Of a stretch of DNA of 7,090 nucleotides, positions 1 through 6,814 are shown in pieces. The notes below the pieces were generated by a model, which saw only the letters and a list, made by a program, of their open reading frames with translations, was not told the DNA's origin and did no database searches. Position 1 is the stretch's first letter; the number at the start of each line of letters is the position of its first letter. The stretch is taken from contig CALICR010000134.1 in the NCBI GenBank assembly GCA_938049125.1, forward strand, positions 1-7,090, read 5' to 3'. This DNA comes from an uncultured Clostridia bacterium (GTDB taxonomy: Bacteria; Bacillota; Clostridia; Oscillospirales; Oscillospiraceae). Position numbers and translations under genes: made by a program.

Positions 1-72
<72 letters not shown>

Positions 73-92
73 AAGTCTCAAACAGCTTGTTT

Positions 93-121
93 ATTATAGC
101 CGGAGGGTGAAATTTTGTCAA
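93..121 (-). promoter_or_regulatory. Perfect-consensus sigma-A promoter of tRNA-Thr
   Basis: On the minus strand TTGACA (116-121) and TATAAT (93-98) are both exact matches to consensus and are separated by exactly 17 bp (99-115). The predicted start is near 86, giving a leader of about 14 nt before the tRNA. The A/T-rich stretch just upstream (122-140), which includes the T-run of the preceding terminator, could also act as an UP-like element; that part is inference. An unregulated, very strong promoter fits a stable RNA gene. Confidence 0.92.
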
Positions 122-133
122 TAGATTTTTCGC

Positions 134-183
134 AAAAAAACAAATTTCTTTGCGGGAGCGCCGCGCCCGGGCGGTGCTCCCGC
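134..183 (-). terminator. Rho-independent terminator of the P-type ATPase gene
   Basis: A GC-rich hairpin begins 8 nt after the ATPase stop codon. Arms 152-163 and 172-183 pair over 12 bp (GCGGGAGC with GCTCCCGC plus GCCG with CGGT, one G-T pair) around a loop of about 8 bases. On the minus strand it is followed by an A/T stretch ending in seven T residues (140-134). The T-run starts about 11 nt after the stem, further than ideal, so termination efficiency is uncertain. Its position separates the ATPase from the tRNA promoter. Confidence 0.65.
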
Positions 184-191
184 GATTTCTC

Positions 192-2726
192 TTATTCCGG
201 ATGCTCCTCTCCGGCGGGGAGGGCCTGTTCGGGGCCGGCGGGCAGGCGGCCCTTGGCGCGGAGGCGCAGCCTGAGCCGCGCGAAGCTCCGCTTGCCCATG
301 TCCAGCAGCAGCGAGAACTCGTCGAAGACGGGCTTGCCCAGCAGGGCCACGACGACAAGCACCAGCAGGTCCGGCTTCGAGAGGTCCGAGAGCGTGAAGA
401 GGTCGCCCAGGAACAGCACGGAGCCGAGGAAGCCCACGCACATCAGGACGATCAGCGCCCGCCGCACCGGCGTATAGGGCTGACAGGTCTTATTGACCAT
501 CAGCAGGCCCACGACGCCCATGATGCAGGTGCAGATGGTGGAGAGCGCTCCCTCGGTGAGGTCGAAGGACAGGTAGAAGAGAATGACCGTTACCACCATC
601 ACCACGTCCGCAAAGGCGGCGGGAACGGCGCGGTAGATGACGTTGGGCAGGAATTTCCCCTCGATGCGCCGGTGGTTCGGCTCCATGGCCAGCACGAAGG
701 ACGGGATGCCGATGGTCAGCGCGCTGACCAGGCTGAGCTGGGTTGGGCTGAAGGGATAGGGCAGCGCGAAAAACAGCGTGATGAGCGCCAGACAGAAGGA
801 GAAAATATTCTTGACGAGGTAGAGCGACGCAGATCGCTCGATGTTGTTGATAACCCGCCGCCCCTCTTGGACGACGCTGGGCATGGCCGAGAAATCCGAG
901 TCCAGCAGCACGACCTGGGACACCTGGCAGGCCACGTCGCTGCCCGAGGCCATGGCGATGGAGCAGTCCGCCGTCTTGAGGGCCAGCACGTCGTTGACGC
1001 CGTCGCCGGTCATGGCCACGGTGTGGCCCGCCTGCTTCATGGCCTCCACCAGCTCACGCTTGCGCTCCGGCGTGACGCGGCCGAAAACGGTGCAGCACTC
1101 CGCCGCCTCGCGCAGGGCCGCCGGGGTGTCCAGCGTCCGGGCGTCCACCCACTGGTCGGCGTTGGGGATGCCCGCACGGGTCGCGGCGCTGGCCGCCGTC
1201 TGGGGGTTGTCGCCGGAGATGACCTTGACGCGGACACCCTGGTCCCGGAAGTAGGCGAAGGTGGCCGGGGCCTCGGGCCGGATGCGGTTCGCCAGCAGCA
1301 CCAGGGCCACCGGCTCCACCGGCGCGGAGAGCCGCCCGTCCGCCAGAGACCCGCCATAGACGCCGAGGAGCAGCACGCGGTTCCCCGCGGCGGCATAGCT
1401 CCCGGCCCGCTCCAGAATTTCCGCGTTGCCCTCAGCATCCTGGGCCAGCAGGATTTCCGGCGCGCCCAGCAGGTAGGTCTCCCCGCCGCCGAAGCTGACG
1501 CCGCCGTACTTCCGCGCCGAGGAGAAGGGCAGCGCGGCACAGGCCGTCCGCTCCCGGCCGCCGGGATAGGCGCGCTGGAGCGCGGCCATGGTCTCGTTGT
1601 CGGCCCGCATGGCCGCCGCATAGTCCGCCAGCAGCGCCGCGGCTTTCTCCTCCGGATACCGCTCCGGGCAGAGGGGCACAAGCCCCTCGGCGGTCATGCC
1701 GCTCTCGGTGATGGTACCGGTCTTGTCCACGCAGAGCGTGTCCACCCGGGCCAGGGTCTCAATGCAGCCCATGTCGTGGACGAGGGTCCTGCGCTTGGCC
1801 AGGCGCACCACGCCGGTCATGAGCGCCAGGCTCGTCAGCAGGTACAGGCCCTCGGGGATCATGCCGATGATGGAGCCGACGGTGGACGTAACGGAGATGG
1901 CAAGCTCCCGGTCCAGCCAGAGATGCTCCTTGCAGAACATGAGCACGCCCAACGGCAGGATGGCAAAGCCGATCCACTTGACGAGGCGGCTGAGGTCCCG
2001 CATGATGCCCGTCTTGCCCACGGCCTTGGAGCGCTTGGCCTCCTGGGTCAGGCCCGCCACGAAGGAATCGGCGCCAACCGCCGTCAGCCGGGCGCGGCAC
2101 TCGCCGTTCACCACGTAGCTGCCCGAGAGCAGCGTGTCTCCCGGCTCCTTGCGGATCTCGTCGGCCTCGCCGGTGACCAGGGCCTCGTTGACGGTGCAGC
2201 CGCCCTCCGCCACCACGGCGTCGGCGCAGATCTGGTCCCCGGCGGCAAAGAGGACGATGTCGTCCCGCACCAGGGCGCTGGTCTCCAGCAGCACCGTCCT
2301 GCCGTTCCGGATGGCCCGGCTCTTGGGGGCCGTCAGGATGCTGAGACCGTCCAGCGTCTTCTTCGCCCGCAGCTCCTGATAGATTCCCAACAGCGTGTTG
2401 ACGAACACGACGCCGAGAAACATCATGTTCTGCCAGGACCGGACGTAGGCCACGCAGGCCGCCAGCAGGAAAAAGAGGATGTTGAAATAGGTGAAGACGT
2501 TCGTCAGGATGATCTGCTTCGTCGTCTTCGTCGGCGGCTCCACCGGGGCGTTGGTGGCCCCGCACTCCACGCGCAGGCGAACCTGGTCCACAGTCAGGCC
2601 GCGGGTGGGGTCCGTCTCCAGCGCCGGGATCTGCCGCTTGGGCCGCTCCGGCTTCGACGGCCTCCGGCGGAGGCCGAGGGTCCGCTTGTTCGATTGATAT
2701 CTGCCCGATGCTTTCATTGCTTCCAT
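192..2726 (-). CDS. P-type cation-transporting ATPase, Exp7/CtpE-like group (HAD family)
   Basis: An 844-aa membrane pump that should couple ATP hydrolysis to cation movement through an aspartyl-phosphate intermediate. The P-type signatures occur in order: TGEAD at 185-189 (actuator domain, catalytic E187), PEGL at 291-294 in helix M4, DKTGT at 334-338 (phosphorylated D334), FSSARKYGG from 401 (nucleotide domain), GAPE at 421-424, SGDN at 504-507 and TGDGVND at 573-579. About ten hydrophobic segments are seen, roughly 74-93, 98-117, 248-265, 279-302, 633-654, 662-680, 705-721, 727-745, 756-775 and 783-801. No CPC motif or N-terminal metal-binding domain is present, so it is not a heavy-metal P1B pump. 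The PEGLYLLTSLAL helix and the basic N-terminal tail resemble pneumococcal Exp7 and mycobacterial CtpE (CtpE is linked to Ca2+). The ion cannot be read from the sequence. The ATG at 2726 is chosen because GGAGAG lies 7 nt upstream and the promoter lies at 2770-2798; an in-frame ATG at 2819 is upstream of that promoter. An ATG at 2717 is a possible alternative. Confidence 0.93.
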   Translation of the reverse strand: MEAMKASGRYQSNKRTLGLRRRPSKPERPKRQIPALETDPTRGLTVDQVRLRVECGATNAPVEPPTKTTKQIILTNVFTYFNILFFLLAACVAYVRSWQNMMFLGVVFVNTLLGIYQELRAKKTLDGLSILTAPKSRAIRNGRTVLLETSALVRDDIVLFAAGDQICADAVVAEGGCTVNEALVTGEADEIRKEPGDTLLSGSYVVNGECRARLTAVGADSFVAGLTQEAKRSKAVGKTGIMRDLSRLVKWIGFAILPLGVLMFCKEHLWLDRELAISVTSTVGSIIGMIPEGLYLLTSLALMTGVVRLAKRRTLVHDMGCIETLARVDTLCVDKTGTITESGMTAEGLVPLCPERYPEEKAAALLADYAAAMRADNETMAALQRAYPGGRERTACAALPFSSARKYGGVSFGGGETYLLGAPEILLAQDAEGNAEILERAGSYAAAGNRVLLLGVYGGSLADGRLSAPVEPVALVLLANRIRPEAPATFAYFRDQGVRVKVISGDNPQTAASAATRAGIPNADQWVDARTLDTPAALREAAECCTVFGRVTPERKRELVEAMKQAGHTVAMTGDGVNDVLALKTADCSIAMASGSDVACQVSQVVLLDSDFSAMPSVVQEGRRVINNIERSASLYLVKNIFSFCLALITLFFALPYPFSPTQLSLVSALTIGIPSFVLAMEPNHRRIEGKFLPNVIYRAVPAAFADVVMVVTVILFYLSFDLTEGALSTICTCIMGVVGLLMVNKTCQPYTPVRRALIVLMCVGFLGSVLFLGDLFTLSDLSKPDLLVLVVVALLGKPVFDEFSLLLDMGKRSFARLRLRLRAKGRLPAGPEQALPAGEEHPE

Positions 2727-2769
2727 GCTCCGCTCTCCACCCGCAGGGGGCGGCTCAGATTCTGCCAGA

Positions 2770-2798
2770 ATTATACCACAGCGCCGCCCGGGACACAA
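2770..2798 (-). promoter_or_regulatory. Extended -10 promoter of the P-type ATPase gene
   Basis: On the minus strand an exact TATAAT (2770-2775) is preceded by TGG, which makes it a TGn extended -10. A weak -35 TTGTGT (2793-2798) sits 17 bp upstream. The predicted start is near 2763, giving a leader of about 37 nt with a GGAGAG site before the ATG at 2726. The weak -35 is offset by the extended -10. No hairpin or known riboswitch is apparent in the short leader. Confidence 0.75.
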
Positions 2799-2846
2799 CG
2801 ACCGAAGCCGAGAATTCATAGAATCTTAAATTCTTTTACGCTTTTT

Positions 2847-2879
2847 TGACATGTCAGAATTGGACCGGTGCGCCGGCCC
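2847..2879. repeat. Two adjacent dyads upstream of the three-gene operon promoter
   Basis: TGACATGTCA (2847-2856) is a perfect 10-bp palindrome. A second GC-rich dyad runs from 2862 to 2879, where GGaCCGG faces CCGGcCC with one mismatch. It ends 3 bp before the -35 box of the downstream plus-strand promoter. Both lie in the 232-bp gap between the divergent ATPase gene and operon. They could be regulator binding sites, but no bound family is recognised and short palindromes of this kind also occur by chance. Confidence 0.4.
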
Positions 2880-2882
2880 TAT

Positions 2883-2911
2883 TTGACATTTTTCCGGAAT
2901 TGGGCTATAAT
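2883..2911 (+). promoter_or_regulatory. Perfect-consensus sigma-A promoter of the BMP-like / phosphoesterase operon
   Basis: TTGACA (2883-2888) and TATAAT (2906-2911) are exact consensus hexamers with a 17-bp spacer (2889-2905). The predicted start is near 2918, giving a leader of about 40 nt that carries AAGGAGG at 2941-2947 before the ATG at 2959. No other convincing promoter is seen inside the operon, so all three genes are probably transcribed from here. Such a strong core promoter suggests either high constitutive expression or control by a repressor. Confidence 0.9.
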
Positions 2912-2958
2912 TTTTTCGTTCCATTCCGATTTTTTTGCGCAAGGAGGGGAAATATTCT

Positions 2959-4908
2959 ATGACACTGTCCGATGCGAGAGATGCCTATAAGAAGGCGCTG
3001 CGGGCGGGCCAGCGGGAATACAAGGCCGCCGTCTCCGCCGGCGAGGAGCCGCATTTGCAGGTGCTCGACGACCTGCTGAACAGCCGGACGCTCCGGCAGG
3101 TCCAGGTGGGCCTTGTGGAGATTCCCATCGGTCTCATCGCCGGGACGAAGACCGCCGGGCGGCAGTTCTCCTTTTCCCGGAGCTTCCTGCCGCTGCTGGA
3201 CGCTGACTCCGAGTTCGCCGTCAAGTGGATCCGGCTCTGCCACGACCACATGGGCGACGCCGGCATCCGGGAGCCGATCCGCTGCTTTGAATACTACGGA
3301 AAATTCTACGTCCAGGAGGGCAACAAGCGCGTCAGTGTCCTGCGCTACTTCGAGGCCAGCACCGTGCCGGGCTATGTAACCCGGGTCCTGCCCGAAAACG
3401 ACGGCTCCGAGGCCTATGCCCGGTATCAGGAGTTCCTGGAGTTCTACAAGCTGGCCCCGCTCTATTCCGTGCAGTTCTCGCTGCCCGGCTCCTACCAGAA
3501 GCTCTGCGCCCGGCTGGGCATGACCGGGAAGGTCTGGCCGCCGGACTTCCTCCAGCATTTCCGTTCCTGTTTCACCCGGTTCTGCGGCGTCCTGCGCGGC
3601 GAGCTGTTCCTCGGCACGCTGACCCCGGCGGACGCTCTGCTGGTGTTCCTGCGCTATCACACGCTGGAGGACCTCCACGACATGGACGAGGACGCCCTGC
3701 GCCTGGCCGTCGGTTCGCTTCAGAGCGACGTCAGCGCCCTGGCCCAGCCGGACCCCGTGGCCGTCAATACGAAGCCCGCGGAGCCTGCCAAGGACGGCCT
3801 GCTGGGCTGGCTCATCCCCCACGGCCCAAAGCATCTGCGCATCGCCTTCATCCACGAGCGCGACCCGGAGATCAGCACCTGGACCCGCGGCCACGAGCTG
3901 GGCCGCCGCCACCTGGAGGAGATCCTCGCCCCGCAGGTGGAGACCCGGGCCTACTTCCACACGGTGCCCGGCCCCCAGGCCGAGGAGACCATGGAGCAGG
4001 CCATCCGCGACGGCGCGGACGTCCTCTTCACCACAACGCCCTCCCTGATGGACGCGACGCTGCGCGTCGCCCGCCGCCATCCGGACCTCTGGATGCTCAA
4101 CTGCTCCGTGGATATGCCCTACCCCGACGTCCGGACCTACTACGGCCGGGTCTACGAGGGAAAATTCATCACCGGCGCCATCGCCGGGGCCCTGGCCCGG
4201 GACGGGCGCATCGGCTATGTGGGCAGCTATCCCATCTTCGGCGTGCCCGCCAGCATCAACGCCTTCGCCCTCGGCGCGCAGATGGTGAACCCCGGCGTGG
4301 AGATCGAGGTGGAGTGGAGCTGCGTCCGCAGCGACGCGCTGGACGTCTTCCGGCAGCGCGGCATCCGGGTGGTCTCCAACCGGGATACGCCGATTCCCGG
4401 CCAGCCCATGACGGTCTACGGCACCTGCCTGCTGCAGGAGGACGGCTCCGCCGTCTCCGTGGCGTCGCCGGTGTGGTCCTGGGGACGGCTCTATGAGAAC
4501 ATCGTGCGCACGCTGCTGCGCGGCGGCTGGCAGTCCGACCAGGAGGACGCCGGGCAGCGCGCCGTCAACTACTGGTGGGGCATGAACAGCGGCGTCATCG
4601 ATGTCTGCCTCTACGACGCCCTGCCGGACAGCGTGGCCGTGCTGGCCCAGATGCTGCGCCGGGAGCTCCAGTCCGGCCAGCTCGACCCCTTCGCCCGCCG
4701 CATTCTCGCCCAGGACGGCAGCGTGAAGAACCCCGGCGACCGGAGCTTCTCCGCCGCCGAGATCCTGCACATGGACTGGCTCGCCCAGGGCGTCAAGGGC
4801 CGCATCCCGGAATTTGAAGAGCTGCTGCCCATGGCCCGGAATACAGTCCGTCTCCAAGGCGTCTACCGCGACCGCATCCCGCCCGAACCGGAGGAGCCTG
4901 CCACATGA
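2959..4908 (+). CDS. BMP/PnrA-like ligand-binding protein with ParB-like N-terminal region, probably cytoplasmic
   Basis: A 649-aa protein in two parts. Residues about 53-145 look like a ParB/sulfiredoxin-type fold: EIPIGLI (54-60), then EPIRCFEYYGKFYVQEGNKR (105-124) followed by VSVLRYF, where EGNKR sits in the position of the ParB G-x-R box. Residues about 293-545 match the BMP (basic membrane protein, PnrA/Med-like) substrate-binding family: LRIAFIHERDPEISTWTRG (293-311), the DGADVLFTTTPS stretch (351-362), YEGKFITGAIAG (399-410), DGRIGYVG (415-422) and INAFALGAQMVNPG (433-446). Family members usually bind nucleosides as secreted lipoproteins of ABC importers. Here the N-terminus is hydrophilic (MTLSDARDAYKK), with no signal peptide, lipobox or membrane helix, and no transporter genes are adjacent. 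A cytoplasmic sensor or regulator is therefore likelier than an uptake receptor (inference). The ATG at 2959 follows AAGGAGG by 11 nt; an in-frame TTG at 2935 lies before that site. The C-terminal 60 residues are unassigned. Confidence 0.85.
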   Translation: MTLSDARDAYKKALRAGQREYKAAVSAGEEPHLQVLDDLLNSRTLRQVQVGLVEIPIGLIAGTKTAGRQFSFSRSFLPLLDADSEFAVKWIRLCHDHMGDAGIREPIRCFEYYGKFYVQEGNKRVSVLRYFEASTVPGYVTRVLPENDGSEAYARYQEFLEFYKLAPLYSVQFSLPGSYQKLCARLGMTGKVWPPDFLQHFRSCFTRFCGVLRGELFLGTLTPADALLVFLRYHTLEDLHDMDEDALRLAVGSLQSDVSALAQPDPVAVNTKPAEPAKDGLLGWLIPHGPKHLRIAFIHERDPEISTWTRGHELGRRHLEEILAPQVETRAYFHTVPGPQAEETMEQAIRDGADVLFTTTPSLMDATLRVARRHPDLWMLNCSVDMPYPDVRTYYGRVYEGKFITGAIAGALARDGRIGYVGSYPIFGVPASINAFALGAQMVNPGVEIEVEWSCVRSDALDVFRQRGIRVVSNRDTPIPGQPMTVYGTCLLQEDGSAVSVASPVWSWGRLYENIVRTLLRGGWQSDQEDAGQRAVNYWWGMNSGVIDVCLYDALPDSVAVLAQMLRRELQSGQLDPFARRILAQDGSVKNPGDRSFSAAEILHMDWLAQGVKGRIPEFEELLPMARNTVRLQGVYRDRIPPEPEEPAT

Positions 4909-5510
4909 AGATTCTCTGCATCGCCGACGAGGAGTCCAAGGCCTACTGGGACTACTTCCGGAAGGAAAAGCTCGCGGACATCGACCTTATCCTCTCCAGC
5001 GGCGACCTCAAGCCCGACTATCTGAGCTTTCTCGTCACCATGGGCCACGCGCCCCTCTACTACGTCCACGGCAACCACGACGGCGTCTACGCCCGCCGCC
5101 CGCCCGAGGGCTGCGACTGCATCGAGGACACCGTCGTCACCTTCCGGGGCCTGCGCATCCTGGGCCTCGGCGGCTGCCTGCGCTACAGCCCCGGCCCGCA
5201 CCAGTACAGCGATGAGGAGATGGAGCGCCGCATCCGCCGCCTGCGCTGGAAGCTGCGCAAGGGCGTGGACATCGTGGTCACCCACGCCCCGGTCCGCGGC
5301 TTCGGTGACCTGCCCACCCATACCCACGAGGGCTTCGGGGCCTTCCTTGGCCTCATCGACCGCTACCATCCCCGGTACCTGCTCCACGGTCACGTCCACC
5401 AGCAGTATACGCGGAATCCCGTGCGGGAGCTGCAATACGGCGGCACCACCCTCATCAACGTCTGCGGCACCTACGTGCTGGAGATCCCGGACCCGCCTGC
5501 GGTCCCCTGA
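4905..5510 (+). CDS. Calcineurin-like metallophosphoesterase family protein
   Basis: A 201-aa soluble protein, short for a phosphoesterase but complete for the compact YfcE-like class. Metal-site motifs appear in order: D8 in IADEES (motif I), GD at 33-34, GNHD at 56-59, H127 in VTHAP, and GHVH at 162-165. Motif I is normally D-x-H; here the third position is E10, so one usual ligand is absent or replaced. The remaining motifs are intact, which argues for a folded metal-binding enzyme with altered site chemistry rather than a decayed gene. The substrate is unknown; relatives act on phosphodiesters, phosphomonoesters or nucleotides. The start overlaps the upstream stop codon as ATGA, with GGAGGAG at 4890-4896 as ribosome binding site, so the two genes are probably translationally coupled. 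The pairing with a possible nucleoside-binding protein hints at a nucleotide-related substrate (inference only). Confidence 0.88.
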   Translation: MKILCIADEESKAYWDYFRKEKLADIDLILSSGDLKPDYLSFLVTMGHAPLYYVHGNHDGVYARRPPEGCDCIEDTVVTFRGLRILGLGGCLRYSPGPHQYSDEEMERRIRRLRWKLRKGVDIVVTHAPVRGFGDLPTHTHEGFGAFLGLIDRYHPRYLLHGHVHQQYTRNPVRELQYGGTTLINVCGTYVLEIPDPPAVP

Positions 5511-5537
5511 CTTCTCACCCCAAAGGAGCAATTTCCC

Positions 5538-5774
5538 ATGGACTTTCTCAAAACCTGGTTTCCCTTCTCGTTCCGCCCGGCGGACGCCCGGGCCTTCGTC
5601 ATCACCGTGCTCATCTACCTGGTGCTTGGCGCGGTGGGCGGCGCGCTCATAGGCCTCTTTTCCCACCTCTGGCTCGTCGGCTGGGTCTTCAAAATTCTCG
5701 GCAGTCTGCTGGACGTCTATGTCCTCATCGGCATCGTGCTGACGGTGCTGAGCTTCACGAACGTCATCCGCTGA
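5538..5774 (+). CDS. Small two-helix membrane protein of unknown function
   Basis: A 78-aa hydrophobic protein. A short amphipathic start (MDFLKTWFPFSFRPADAR) precedes two membrane segments, roughly 19-41, with a glycine-rich GAVGGALIG packing motif, and 46-72. It has no signal peptidase site and no catalytic motif. It resembles short hypothetical proteins found in clostridial genomes, but no function can be assigned. The ATG at 5538 is supported by AAAGGAG at 5522-5528 with a 9-nt spacer. It follows the phosphoesterase stop by 27 nt, has no promoter of its own, and its stop codon abuts the operon terminator, so it is the last gene of the operon. A role as membrane anchor or partner of the first two products is possible but unsupported. 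Confidence 0.8.
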   Translation: MDFLKTWFPFSFRPADARAFVITVLIYLVLGAVGGALIGLFSHLWLVGWVFKILGSLLDVYVLIGIVLTVLSFTNVIR

Positions 5775-5818
5775 AAAAACGGCGGCGGCTCCTCTCAAAG
5801 GAACCGCCGCCGGTTTTT
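5774..5818. terminator. Bidirectional Rho-independent terminator between convergent genes
   Basis: CGGCGGCGG (5780-5788) pairs with CCGCCGCCG (5804-5812). After one C-A mismatch, TCC pairs with GGA to close a 7-base loop (5793-5799). An A-run (5774-5779) flanks the left arm and TTTTT (5814-5818) the right arm, so each strand shows hairpin plus U-tract. It starts at the last base of the small membrane protein's stop codon and lies 31 nt beyond the stop of the minus-strand sugar kinase, so it serves both. Confidence 0.93.
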
Positions 5819-5829
5819 CTATGTATGGA

Positions 5830-5844
5830 CCCGGCCGGGCCGGG
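5830..5844. repeat. Short GC inverted repeat downstream of the sugar kinase gene
   Basis: CCCGGC (5830-5835) and GCCGGG (5839-5844) can form a 6-bp stem with a 3-base loop, 5 nt after the kinase stop codon on the minus strand. No T-run follows, so it is not a terminator by itself. It may add RNA structure before the main terminator or be incidental to the GC-rich composition. Confidence 0.35.
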
Positions 5845-5849
5845 AACAC

Positions 5850-6782
5850 TTACATCAGCTCATCCACCCGGACCTGGCCGAGCAGGGCCTCCACCTGGGC
5901 CAGCACCGCTGCGTCGGAGCCGGGACATGTCACATGGGCCGCGCTGACGGCCACGGCCCGGGCCACGACCTCGCACCAGGGCAGGCCCGCCTCCAGATAG
6001 TAGGCCAGCGCGCCCATCATGGCGTCGCCGGAGCCCACGGAGCTGACGACGGGCACCCGCACGCCGTAGACCCGGAGCACCTGATCCTCGGTGACGAAGA
6101 GACCGCCCTCGGAGCCGAGGGACACGGCGACCCGCTCCACGCCGTCGGCAATGAGCTCCTTGGCTGCGGCAATGACGTCCACGTCGAAGTAGAGGCGGCG
6201 GCCGCAGATCTCCTCCAGCTCCTCCTTGTTGGGCTTGATGAGGTAGGGTCCCGCCGTCAGGCCGAGGCGCATGGTCTCGCCGGTGGCGTCCAGGCAGACG
6301 CGGACGCCCATCTCCTTCAGCTCCTTCGTCCAGCCGCAGAGCAGGTCCGCCCGGGTGCCCGGGGGATTCGTGCCCGCGAAGACCACGGTGTCGCCGGGCT
6401 TCACGTTCCGCTTCACGCTGGCAAAGACGGCGTCGAGGGTCGCCTCGTCCACGGGCTCGCCGCGCTCGTTGATATCCGTGGAGGTGTGCATGGAGTTGTC
6501 GAGAATTTTGATGTTTGTCCGGGTCGGCGCATCCACGATGCAGAAGGAGCCGGGGATGCCCAGCTTTTCCATGCAGTGCTGGATGTAGATGCCGCTCTCG
6601 CCGCCGAGGATGCCGACGGCCAGCGTCTCGCCGCCCAGGGAGCGCACGGTCTTCGATACGTTGATGCCCTTGCCGCCCGCGTCCAGGCGCGTGCTCGTGA
6701 CGCGGTTCACCCCGTTGATCGTCAGTCTGGACACGGAGACCGTCTTATCCAGCGCCGGATTCAATGTTACGGTCAGGATCAT
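5850..6782 (-). CDS. fruK: PfkB-family hexose kinase, 1-phosphofructokinase type
   Basis: A 310-aa cytosolic sugar kinase, the usual length for the 1-phosphofructokinase / tagatose-6-phosphate kinase (FruK/LacC) branch. It starts with the branch-typical MILTVTLNPALD. It carries the first PfkB signature as AGGKGINVS (35-43), KPNKEEL (183-189), SLGSEGG (221-227) and the C-terminal signature VGSGDAMMGA (249-258), with D253 as catalytic base in the anion-hole motif GSGD. The expected reaction is ATP-dependent phosphorylation of fructose 1-phosphate to the 1,6-bisphosphate. Tagatose 6-phosphate cannot be excluded from sequence alone, so the symbol is tentative. The ATG at 6782 is chosen because GGGGAGG lies about 8 nt upstream; an upstream in-frame ATG at 6815 falls inside the -10 box. 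It appears to be a single-gene unit with no fructose PTS or fruR neighbour in view. Confidence 0.87.
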   Translation of the reverse strand: MILTVTLNPALDKTVSVSRLTINGVNRVTSTRLDAGGKGINVSKTVRSLGGETLAVGILGGESGIYIQHCMEKLGIPGSFCIVDAPTRTNIKILDNSMHTSTDINERGEPVDEATLDAVFASVKRNVKPGDTVVFAGTNPPGTRADLLCGWTKELKEMGVRVCLDATGETMRLGLTAGPYLIKPNKEELEEICGRRLYFDVDVIAAAKELIADGVERVAVSLGSEGGLFVTEDQVLRVYGVRVPVVSSVGSGDAMMGALAYYLEAGLPWCEVVARAVAVSAAHVTCPGSDAAVLAQVEALLGQVRVDELM

Positions 6783-6814
6783 CCGCCGTACCTCCCCATT
6801 TAAAATATGATACA

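Noticed and set aside
2727..2819. Longer N-terminus for the P-type ATPase from the ATG at 2819
   Set aside because: This start lies upstream of the predicted promoter (2770-2798) and has no ribosome binding site; the added residues look like translated non-coding DNA.
2811..2834. AGAATT/AATTCT inverted repeat between the divergent promoters
   Set aside because: Only 6-bp arms with a 12-base loop in A/T-rich sequence, not positioned on a promoter element; insufficient support as an operator.
150..2849. 899-aa plus-strand open frame antisense to the P-type ATPase gene
   Set aside because: The translation is rich in H, R, G, Q and A with no recognisable motif, while the opposite strand carries every P-type ATPase signature. 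Long antisense frames arise from GC-rich third positions.
2846..2874. Second tandem promoter from TTGACA at 2846-2851
   Set aside because: The position 17 bp downstream reads TGCGCC, with no TATAAT-like sequence at 16-18 bp.
2905..4857. 650-aa minus-strand open frame antisense to the BMP-like gene
   Set aside because: Low-complexity composition, no ribosome binding site, no promoter and no family resemblance; the plus strand has promoter, ribosome binding site and conserved BMP motifs.
4863..5849. 328-aa minus-strand open frame antisense to the phosphoesterase and small membrane protein genes
   Set aside because: It runs across the bidirectional terminator and opposes two genes with clear motifs and ribosome binding sites; its composition is that of an antisense shadow.
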